A stretch of DNA of 64,000 nucleotides from NCBI GenBank assembly GCA_036501365.1, contig DASYAL010000060.1, positions 186,001 to 250,000 on the forward strand. Reading direction: 5' to 3'. This document shows positions 44,721 through 52,185 of the stretch, in pieces; the first letter of the stretch is position 1; every line of letters starts with the position of its first letter. This DNA is from CAIKMD01 sp036501365. GTDB lineage: Bacteria > Pseudomonadota > Alphaproteobacteria > ATCC43930 > CGMCC-115725. The notes under the pieces are model-generated. The model saw only the letters and a program-made list of their open reading frames with translations, searched no databases and was not told the DNA's origin. Position numbers and translations under genes: made by a program.

Positions 44721-46472
44721 ATGAAGGCCGAGCGGCGGCTCGAAGGTCTCGGCATCTCTCCCGGAATTGCGATCGGTCCGGTCTTCGTCACCGACGACAA
44801 CATCGCCGTCCCGGAATATCGCCTCGAGCCGCATCAGGTCGAGGCCGAGATCGGGCGCTTCGCCGCCGCCGTCGCGCTCTCGACGAAGCAACTGCGGAAG
44901 CTCAAGACCAAGGCCGACGGCCTGCCGGGTACGGCGAAAGAGGAAGTCGGTTATCTCCTCGATGCGCATCTCCACATGCTCGGCAATTCGCGCCTCGTGC
45001 GCGGCGCGGAGCGCCGGATCGAGAGCGAACGCGTCAACGCCGAGCGCGCGGTGATGGACGAGATCGCGCAGGTCGCGGCAAGCTTCGCCGATATGGGCGA
45101 CGCCTATCTTGCGGCGCGGGTCGACGACATCCGCGTCGTCGGCTCGCGTCTCGTACGCAACCTGACGAAGACGCCCTATGCCGCGATCCAGAGCCTGGCC
45201 GAAGGCACGGTCATCCTCGCCGAGGAGCTGACGCCCGCCGATACCGCGCTGATGGACCCGCGCCGCATCGCCGGCTTCGCGACCGTGCTTGGCGGCGCCG
45301 AGAGCCACACCGCGATCATGGCGCGCGCCTTGAACCTGCCCGCTGTACTCGGCGTCGCCGGCCTGCTCGACCCGGTCGAGACGGGCGACCAAGTCGTGGT
45401 CGATGGCAGCGAGGGCGCGATCATCCTCCATCCTTCGCCCGCGACGGTGTTGCGCTACGAGGCGAAACGCGACGCATTCGAGCGTGCCGAGCGGCAGCTG
45501 CACCGGCTGCGTCGCCTCGCTGCGGTGACGCGTGACGGCGCCGAGATCGCGCTCCAGGCCAATCTCGAATTGCCGCGCGAGCTCGACCAGGCGATCGATG
45601 CCGGCGCCGCCGGCATTGGCCTGCTGCGCACCGAGTTCCTCTATATGAATCGCGAGGATCTCCCCGACGAGGACGAGCAATACGCGGCCTATGCCGACCT
45701 CGTGCGTGGCATGGACGGCAAGACGGTCACGATCCGCACCCTCGATATCGGCGGCGAGAAGATGGCGGCGCCGCTCGCGAAGATGCTGCCGGCCGATTCG
45801 CCGAATCCGGCGATGGGCCTGCGCGCGATTCGCCTGTCGCTGCGCGAGCGCAAGCTGCTCGACGTCCAGCTTGCGGCGATGCTGCGCGCCGCGGCGCTCG
45901 GGCCGGTGCGCATCCTCCTGCCGATGATCACCACGGTCAGCGAGCTGAAGAAGGTTCGCGATGCGGTGGCGCAGGTGACTCGGCGCTTGAAGCGTCGCGG
46001 CATCCGCCTGCCGAAGCAGATCCCGCCGCTCGGCGTGATGATCGAGGTGCCGGGCGCGGCGCTTGCCGCCGACGCGCTCGCCGCCTCGGCGGATTTCTTC
46101 GCCATCGGCACCAACGATCTCATCCAATACACGCTCGCGATCGACCGCGGCGACGAATCGGTCGCCGAGCTCTACAACCCGCTTCATCCAGCGGTGCTGC
46201 GTCTCATCCAATTCGCCGTCGAGGCGGCGCTGAGGGCCAAGAAGCCGGTCTGCCTCTGCGGCGAGATGGCGGGCGATCCGCGCTACACCGCGCTGCTGTT
46301 GGGCTTCGGCATTTCCGATCTGTCGATGGCGCCCTCGAACATTCCGCGCGTCAAGCAGCGCATCCGCGCCCTCGACCTCGCCGCCGCCTCGCGCCGCACC
46401 CGCGCGATCATGGACCAGCTCGACGACGCCCGCATCGCCAGCCTGCTCGACGATTTCAACGCCCTCGCCTGA
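44721..46472 (+). CDS. ptsI: phosphoenolpyruvate-protein phosphotransferase (enzyme I)
   Basis: Enzyme I of the PTS: takes phosphate from PEP and gives it to HPr. The 583-residue product has the N-terminal HPr-binding part (1-145), phospho-His196 in GGAESHTAIMAR, the PEP-binding barrel with LLRTEFLYM near 298 and catalytic Cys513 in VCLCGEMAG. It lacks a GAF domain, so it is the plain enzyme I rather than the PtsP/EI-Ntr form. Last gene of the coupled hprK-rapZ-EIIA-HPr-EI run. Confidence 0.93.
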   Translation: MKAERRLEGLGISPGIAIGPVFVTDDNIAVPEYRLEPHQVEAEIGRFAAAVALSTKQLRKLKTKADGLPGTAKEEVGYLLDAHLHMLGNSRLVRGAERRIESERVNAERAVMDEIAQVAASFADMGDAYLAARVDDIRVVGSRLVRNLTKTPYAAIQSLAEGTVILAEELTPADTALMDPRRIAGFATVLGGAESHTAIMARALNLPAVLGVAGLLDPVETGDQVVVDGSEGAIILHPSPATVLRYEAKRDAFERAERQLHRLRRLAAVTRDGAEIALQANLELPRELDQAIDAGAAGIGLLRTEFLYMNREDLPDEDEQYAAYADLVRGMDGKTVTIRTLDIGGEKMAAPLAKMLPADSPNPAMGLRAIRLSLRERKLLDVQLAAMLRAAALGPVRILLPMITTVSELKKVRDAVAQVTRRLKRRGIRLPKQIPPLGVMIEVPGAALAADALAASADFFAIGTNDLIQYTLAIDRGDESVAELYNPLHPAVLRLIQFAVEAALRAKKPVCLCGEMAGDPRYTALLLGFGISDLSMAPSNIPRVKQRIRALDLAAASRRTRAIMDQLDDARIASLLDDFNALA

Positions 46473-46550
46473 GGCATGCGCGCTTTTTCCTTCGCAAATC
46501 GCCGCCGGGCGCGATAATCCAGGGCAGTCGTCACGATTCGAGGAGCGGGG

Positions 46551-48866
46551 GTGCTCTTATTTCTGGGGCTCGTCCTGGCGATCGCGGCCATCGCCGGTTT
46601 CGCGGTCTATCGACAGGCGCTGCGCGCTGCCGCCTTGGCCGCCGAGCGTCATCGCCTCGGCGCGCGTCTCGGCGCGCTCGGCGCGGCGCTCGGTGCCGGG
46701 CCCGCGGCGCTTTATCTCTTCGCGCCGGAGGGCGAGCGGTTCTTCCCCGGTCGCCTCGCCGGCTTCGACCTCGAGCCCGAAAGCTTCGCCGATCTTTTCG
46801 GCCGCTTCGCGCCGGCTGACGTCACCGCGCTCGACCGCGCGGTGGCGCGGCTCAGGACCGCCGGCACCGGCTTCGCATTGCGCTTGCGGCTTGCCGCGCG
46901 CGATACCGCGGTCGATGTCGAGGGCCGGCGACTCGCCGCGGCGGAGAGCGCGGCCACGGTCGACGCGGTGTGGTTCGTCGATGCCGCGGCGCACGGCCCG
47001 GCCGAGCGCGAGCGCGCCCGCCTCGGGGCCGTCCTCGATGCGATTCCCGCACCGGTCTGGCGGCGCGACGCCGCGCTGCTGCTGACCGACGCCAACCGCG
47101 CCTTCGCCCAGGCGATCGGTGCGGCGCCCGAGGCACCTGTGGGCGCGCTGCGCGATCTTGCTGGTGCCGGGCCCGCCCACGCCCTTGCCGAAGCCGCGCG
47201 CGCGGCGGGCCAGGCGAGCGAGCGGCGGCATATCGTCGTCAACGGCTCGCGCCGCTGGCTCGAGCTTACCGAGACTCGTCTCGGCGAAACGGGCGAGGTC
47301 TTGGGCTTTGCCCGCGACCTGACCGATCTCGAAGCCGCCGAGGCCGAGCTCAGGCGCCACGTCGCCGCCCATGCCGCGGTGTTGGAGCGTGTCGGCGTCG
47401 CGATCGCGATCTACGGCGCCGATCGCCGCCTCGGCTTCTTCAACACGGCCTTCGCGCAACTCTGGCGGCTCGAAGCGGATTGGCTCTCGGCGCAGCCGCT
47501 GATCGAGGAAGTGATGGATCGGTTGCGCGAGCGGCGCCGCTTGCCCGAGGTTGCCGATTTCCGCGTGTTCCGCCACGATCTCGTCGCGCAGTTCACCTCG
47601 CTGCTCGAACCGCAGGACGAGCGGCTCTATCTGCCCGACGGGCGCACCTTGCGGCTCGTCGTCAGCCCGCATCCGCTCGGCGGCCTTATTTTTGCGTATG
47701 AGGACATCACCGATCGTCTCGCCCTCGAGCGCTCCTACAACACCGCGGTCGAGGTCTATCGCGAGACGCTCGATAATCTCCATGAAGGCATCGCGGTCTT
47801 CGGCGGCGACGGGCGGCTGAAGCTGTCGAATCCGGCCTATGCGGCGATCTGGCATCTCGCGCCCGAGGATCTCGCCGGCGCGCCGCATGTCAGCCAGGTC
47901 GCGGAGAAGTTCCGCGGCTTCTTCGACGATGGCGGCAACTGGCCCGAGCGCAAGGCGCGTCTCGTCGCGCGCCTCACCGCCGATCGCGCCTCGAGCAATC
48001 CGCTCAACCGTCGCGACGGCTCGGTGCTGCAGGCGGTGACGGTGCCGCTGCCCGACGGCGACACGCTGCTTTCTTATCTCGACGTCACCGATTCGACGCG
48101 CGTCGAGAACGCGTTGCGCGAGCGCACCGAAGCACTCGAGGCCGCCGGGCGCTTGAAGAGCGAGTTCCTGGCCAATGTCTCCTACGAGCTGCGCACACCG
48201 CTGACCTCGATCACCGGCTATGCCGAGATGCTCACCAGCAAGATCTACGCCGGCGAGCTCAATCCGCGCCAGCGCGAGTATGCCGGCAACATCCTCGAAA
48301 GCGCGCAGCAATTCACCCGGCTGGTCGACGACATCCTCGATCTTGCGACGATCGAAGCGGGCTACATGGAGCTCGCGACTGGCGCGGTCGATATCCACGC
48401 GCTGCTCTCAAGCGTCCTCACCTTGCAGCAGGCACAGGCGCGTAATCTCGGCCTCCGGCTCCAGCTCGAATGCGCGGCGGCGATCGGGACCCTGCCCGGC
48501 GACGAGCGGCGGCTGAAGCAAGTGATGTTCAGCCTGGTCTCGAACGCGCTCAAATTCACGCCCGCGGGCGGCACGGTGACGGTCGCGGCGCATCGCGAGG
48601 ACGGCCGCGTCGCACTGGTCGTCGCCGATACCGGCGTCGGCGTCGCGGCGGACGACCAGGCGCGCGTCTTCGAGAAATTCGAGCGCGGCAATACGCGGCA
48701 ATCCGGCGCCGGGCTCGGCCTCGCCCTCGTCAAAAGCTTCATCGAGCTGCATGGCGGCACGATCGAGCTGCACTCGCAGCCCGGCGAGGGCACGACGGTC
48801 ACCTGCTGGCTCAAGGCGGAGCTGCCGGCGGCGGACGACGCGGCGCTGCGCCGCGCCGCTGGCTAG
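46551..48866 (+). CDS. divL: DivL-type tyrosine-site sensor kinase homologue
   Basis: A 771-residue PAS-containing kinase-like protein corresponding to Caulobacter DivL (769 residues), an essential regulator in the CckA-ChpT-CtrA cell-cycle pathway. It has an N-terminal membrane helix (1-20), an Ala/Arg-rich stretch, PAS domains at about 155-265, 275-390 and 405-515, a DHp domain and an HATPase domain. The H-box reads FLANVSYELRTPLTS: the phospho-acceptor His is Tyr545, exactly as in DivL (Tyr550). The ATP-binding boxes (MFSLVSNALKFTPAGG, VADTGVGV, GAGLGLALVKS) look intact. Starts at GTG 46551 with a GAGGAG site. Ends four bases into the convergent reductase gene. Confidence 0.85.
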   Translation: MLLFLGLVLAIAAIAGFAVYRQALRAAALAAERHRLGARLGALGAALGAGPAALYLFAPEGERFFPGRLAGFDLEPESFADLFGRFAPADVTALDRAVARLRTAGTGFALRLRLAARDTAVDVEGRRLAAAESAATVDAVWFVDAAAHGPAERERARLGAVLDAIPAPVWRRDAALLLTDANRAFAQAIGAAPEAPVGALRDLAGAGPAHALAEAARAAGQASERRHIVVNGSRRWLELTETRLGETGEVLGFARDLTDLEAAEAELRRHVAAHAAVLERVGVAIAIYGADRRLGFFNTAFAQLWRLEADWLSAQPLIEEVMDRLRERRRLPEVADFRVFRHDLVAQFTSLLEPQDERLYLPDGRTLRLVVSPHPLGGLIFAYEDITDRLALERSYNTAVEVYRETLDNLHEGIAVFGGDGRLKLSNPAYAAIWHLAPEDLAGAPHVSQVAEKFRGFFDDGGNWPERKARLVARLTADRASSNPLNRRDGSVLQAVTVPLPDGDTLLSYLDVTDSTRVENALRERTEALEAAGRLKSEFLANVSYELRTPLTSITGYAEMLTSKIYAGELNPRQREYAGNILESAQQFTRLVDDILDLATIEAGYMELATGAVDIHALLSSVLTLQQAQARNLGLRLQLECAAAIGTLPGDERRLKQVMFSLVSNALKFTPAGGTVTVAAHREDGRVALVVADTGVGVAADDQARVFEKFERGNTRQSGAGLGLALVKSFIELHGGTIELHSQPGEGTTVTCWLKAELPAADDAALRRAAG

Positions 48867-49897
48867 ATTTTCCCCTCGATCTTTCCCGGCACGCCCTTCG
48901 TCGTCGAATATTCGAAATGCAGCGCCTCGCCGGGATGGACCAGCGGGTAGATCGCGTGCGCGGCGAGCGCCGCCTCGGCGAAGCCCGAGAGGATGAGCTT
49001 CAGCTTGCCGGGATAGGCGGCAATGTCGCCGATGGCGAAGATGCCCTCGGCCGAGCTCATGCAGGTCGCGGGCGCGACGGCGATGTGGTGATGGTCGAGG
49101 GCGAGGCCCCATTGCGCGATCGGGCCCAAATTCATCGAGAGGCCAAAGAACGGCAGCAGCATGTCGGCCTCGAGCCGCGTGGTCTTGCCATCGAGATCGG
49201 CGACGGTCACGCCGGCGAGTTGGCCGGCCGCGCCGTCGAGCCCGGCGAGCTGATAAGGGATGACGAGATCGATCTTGCCGGCCTTGGCGAGGGCGTCGAG
49301 CCGCGCCGCCGATTCGGGCGCGGCACGGAACTTGGCGCGGCGATGCACCACCATCACCCGCGCCGCCACCTCGGCGAGCGAAATCGCCCAATCGACCGCC
49401 GAATCGCCACCGCCGGCGATGACGACGCGCAAGCCGCGGAAGGCCTCGCGCCGCGTCACGAGGTAGAAGACGCTCCGGCCCTCGTAGCGCTCGAGGCCGT
49501 CGAGCGGCGGCCGGTTCGGCCCGAAGGCGCCGACCCCGGCGGCGACGATCACCGCCCGCGCCGCGATCGCCGTGCCGCGATCGGTCTCGAGGCGAAAGCG
49601 CCCATCCTCCATCCGGACGAGGCGTTCGACCTGCTGGCCGAGGTGATAGACCGGCGCGAAAGGGGTCGCCTGTTCCTCGAGTTGCGTGATCAGCGCCGCC
49701 GCCTCGATCACGGGATGGCCGGGGATGTCGTAGATCGGCTTTTCGGGATAGAGCGCGGTGCACTGGCCCCCGGGCGCGGCGAGGGCGTCGATCACTTGGC
49801 ATTTGAGGCCGAGCATGCCGCATTCGAACACGGCGAAGAGCCCGACCGGCCCGGCGCCGATGATCGCGACATCCGTTTGCTGCACGCTACCCGTCAT
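48863..49897 (-). CDS. ferredoxin/flavodoxin-NADP(+) reductase, thioredoxin-reductase type
   Basis: FAD enzyme moving electrons between NADPH and ferredoxin or flavodoxin. The 344-residue product has FAD motif VAIIGAGPVGL near 10-20, GGQCTALYPEKPIYDIPG near 45-62, NADP motif IAGGGDSAVDWA near 163 and IFAIGDIAAYPGKLKLI near 283. It lacks the C-x-x-C redox pair of true thioredoxin reductases, as the family does. ATG 49897 has AAGAAGG close upstream, preferred over a start at 49954. It sits on the minus strand between divL and tsaE; its stop overlaps the divL stop. Confidence 0.88.
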   Translation of the reverse strand: MTGSVQQTDVAIIGAGPVGLFAVFECGMLGLKCQVIDALAAPGGQCTALYPEKPIYDIPGHPVIEAAALITQLEEQATPFAPVYHLGQQVERLVRMEDGRFRLETDRGTAIAARAVIVAAGVGAFGPNRPPLDGLERYEGRSVFYLVTRREAFRGLRVVIAGGGDSAVDWAISLAEVAARVMVVHRRAKFRAAPESAARLDALAKAGKIDLVIPYQLAGLDGAAGQLAGVTVADLDGKTTRLEADMLLPFFGLSMNLGPIAQWGLALDHHHIAVAPATCMSSAEGIFAIGDIAAYPGKLKLILSGFAEAALAAHAIYPLVHPGEALHFEYSTTKGVPGKIEGKI

Positions 49898-49992
49898 TAA
49901 CCTTCTTTCCACCGGTCTCGCCGATAAAATGACGGCGGTTATCCTTGCCTGCAAGGTTGCGGCCTCGCCGCCCGAGCCTTTAGAAAGAACGC

Positions 49993-50469
49993 GTGACCGC
50001 CGCCACGGCCTTTGCCATCGATCTGCCCGACGAGAGGGCGACCTCCGCGCTGGCGGCGGATCTTGCCGCTTGCGCGCGGCGCGGCGACGTCATCGGCCTC
50101 CGTGGGCCCTTGGGCAGCGGCAAGACGACCTTTGCTCGCGCCTTCCTCCGCGCCCGACTCGGCGCGGACGAGGTGCCGAGCCCGACCTTTACCCTGGTCG
50201 AGACCTATCAGGCCGCGACCGGGCCGGCGGTCTGGCATTTCGATCTCTACCGCATCGAAGCGGCCGAAGAAGCCTATGAGCTCGGCATCGAGGACGCTTT
50301 CGCCGAGGGCATCGCCCTGATCGAGTGGCCGGAGCGACTCGGCGCGCTCCTGCCGCGCGAGCATCTCGATATCGCGCTCGCGGCGGGCGCGCGCGAGGAG
50401 AGCCGCGTCGCGACCCTTACTCCTTCGCCAAGCTGGGCCGGACGGCTTGCCGGGTTAACGCATGGCTGA
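49993..50469 (+). CDS. tsaE: tRNA t6A biosynthesis ATPase TsaE
   Basis: ATPase required for t6A tRNA modification with TsaB and TsaD (tsaD is at 9683). The 158-residue product has P-loop GPLGSGKTTFARAF near 38-51, the PSPTFTLVETY segment near 75-85, WHFDLYR near 93-99 and IEWPER near 120, all diagnostic. It starts at GTG 49993 and overlaps amgK by eight bases, opening the tsaE-amgK-murU-addB-addA run. Confidence 0.93.
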   Translation: MTAATAFAIDLPDERATSALAADLAACARRGDVIGLRGPLGSGKTTFARAFLRARLGADEVPSPTFTLVETYQAATGPAVWHFDLYRIEAAEEAYELGIEDAFAEGIALIEWPERLGALLPREHLDIALAAGAREESRVATLTPSPSWAGRLAGLTHG

Positions 50470-51463
50470 GCGCGAGGCCCAGATCGCGGCGTTCCTCGCC
50501 GCCTGCGGCTGGAGCGATGCGCAGCGTCTGCCGCTCGCCGGCGACGCCTCGTTCCGCCACTATTGCCGGCTTGCGCGCGGTGCCGCGACAACCATGCTAA
50601 TGGACGCGCCGCCGCCGCAAGAGGATGTGCGGCCCTATCTCGCGGTGGCGCGGCATCTGCACGCGCTCGATTTCAGCGCCCCGGCGATCCTCGGCGCCGA
50701 AGAAAGCATCGGTCTCCTGTTGATCGAGGATTTTGGCGACGGCACCTTCACCCGGCTGCTCGCGCGCGGCGAGGACGAGACGGCGCTCTATGCCTTGGCG
50801 GTCGACGTGCTGATCGCGCTGCATCGGCGCTTTAAGCTCGAATCCGCGCCGTGGTTGCCGCTCTATGACGACACGCGGCTCCTGAACGAGGCGGCACTGC
50901 TGGTCGACTGGTATCTGCCGGCGGTGACCGGCCGGCCGACGCCGCCGGCGCTGCGCGAGGAATATCTCGATTTGTGGCGTGCGCTCTTCCCGGTGGCGCG
51001 CGCCGTGCCCAGCTCGCTGGTGCTGCGCGACTACCACGTCGACAATCTGATGCGCATCGACGGCCGCGACGGGCTCGCCGCTTGCGGCCTGCTCGATTTC
51101 CAGGACGCGGTGCTCGGGCCGGTGACCTACGATCTCGTCTCGCTGATCGAGGATTCGCGCCGTGACATCGCGCCCGGCCTGGTCGCGGCGATGCGCGAGC
51201 GCTATCTCGAGGCTTTCCCGGCGCTCGACCGCGCCGCTTTCGATACTTCGCTTGCCGTGCTCGGCGCGCAGCGCCATTGCAAGGTCATCGGCATCTTCAC
51301 GCGGCTCTGCAAGCGCGACGGCAAGCCGCGCTACCTCGCGCATATCCCGCGGCTGTGGCGGCTGCTCGAGGGGAATTTCCGCCATCCCGGGCTGGCGCCG
51401 GTCGCGGCCTGGCTCGACCGCCACGTGCCGCGCGATCAGCGCCGCATCCCGGAGGCCGCATGA
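50462..51463 (+). CDS. amgK: N-acetylmuramate/N-acetylglucosamine kinase AmgK
   Basis: Sugar kinase of the aminoglycoside-phosphotransferase fold that makes alpha-1-phosphates of MurNAc and GlcNAc in peptidoglycan recycling. The 333-residue product shows LAGDASFRHYCRL near 22, LIEDFGDGTF near 89, the catalytic loop LRDYHVDNLM near 191-200 and LLDFQDAVLGP near 210-220, the usual AmgK signatures. It overlaps murU by four bases (ATGA), the standard pair that converts recycled MurNAc to UDP-MurNAc, bypassing MurA. Confidence 0.92.
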   Translation: MAEREAQIAAFLAACGWSDAQRLPLAGDASFRHYCRLARGAATTMLMDAPPPQEDVRPYLAVARHLHALDFSAPAILGAEESIGLLLIEDFGDGTFTRLLARGEDETALYALAVDVLIALHRRFKLESAPWLPLYDDTRLLNEAALLVDWYLPAVTGRPTPPALREEYLDLWRALFPVARAVPSSLVLRDYHVDNLMRIDGRDGLAACGLLDFQDAVLGPVTYDLVSLIEDSRRDIAPGLVAAMRERYLEAFPALDRAAFDTSLAVLGAQRHCKVIGIFTRLCKRDGKPRYLAHIPRLWRLLEGNFRHPGLAPVAAWLDRHVPRDQRRIPEAA

Positions 51464-52173
51464 TCGAGACGGCGATGATCCTCGCCGCCGGCTTCGGCAC
51501 GCGCATGCGGCCGATCACCGACCACACGCCCAAGCCGCTGGTGCCGCTCTGCGGGCGCGCGCTGATCGATCACGGTATCGATCGCCTGATCGCGGCCGGG
51601 GTCAAGCGCGTCGTCGTCAACACGCATTACAAGGCGCCGATGATGGCCGCGCATCTTGCGGCGCGGAAGGATATTGAAATCGTGGTCTCGCACGAGGAGA
51701 CGCTGCTCGACACCGGCGGCGGCGTGAAGAACGCGCTCGCGCATCTCGGCGAGGCGTTCTACGTCGTCAATGCCGACGTGTTCTGGCTCAACGCGCGCAC
51801 CCCGGCGCTGCTCCGCCTCGCGCGCGTCTGGGGCGAGAAGCAGTTGGACGCGCTGCTCATGGTTCAGCGCACCACCAGCGCGATCGGCTATGAGGGCGTC
51901 GGCGATTTCATCGTCGATCCGGTCGGCCGCGTGCGTCGCCGCGGCGAGCGCGAGGTCGTGCCGCATCTCTTCGCCGGATTCGAGGTCTTGAGCCGGCGTG
52001 TCTTCGACGAGTCGCCCGAGGGGGCATTCTCGCTCAACGCGCTCTGGAACCGGGCGATCGCCGCCGGCCGGCTCGAAGCGCTGATCCATGACGGCGAGTG
52101 GTTCCATGTCGGCACCCCGCAAGGGCTGGCGGCCAGCGAAAATCGCTTGAGCGAGCGCGGTCTCTGGCCCTAA
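51460..52173 (+). CDS. murU: N-acetylmuramate-alpha-1-phosphate uridylyltransferase MurU
   Basis: Nucleotidyltransferase turning MurNAc-1-P and UTP into UDP-MurNAc. The 237-residue protein starts MILAAGFGTRMRPIT with the nucleotide-binding loop, then PKPLVPLCGRALIDH; ETLLDTGGG near 85 and VVNADVFW near 104-111 hold metal and sugar residues. ATG 51460 overlaps the amgK stop by four bases; a frame extending upstream into amgK is spurious. addB follows after 12 bases. Length and neighbours distinguish it from sugar-1-P guanylyltransferases. Confidence 0.92.
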   Translation: MIETAMILAAGFGTRMRPITDHTPKPLVPLCGRALIDHGIDRLIAAGVKRVVVNTHYKAPMMAAHLAARKDIEIVVSHEETLLDTGGGVKNALAHLGEAFYVVNADVFWLNARTPALLRLARVWGEKQLDALLMVQRTTSAIGYEGVGDFIVDPVGRVRRRGEREVVPHLFAGFEVLSRRVFDESPEGAFSLNALWNRAIAAGRLEALIHDGEWFHVGTPQGLAASENRLSERGLWP

Positions 52174-52185
52174 GCCAGAGACGCA

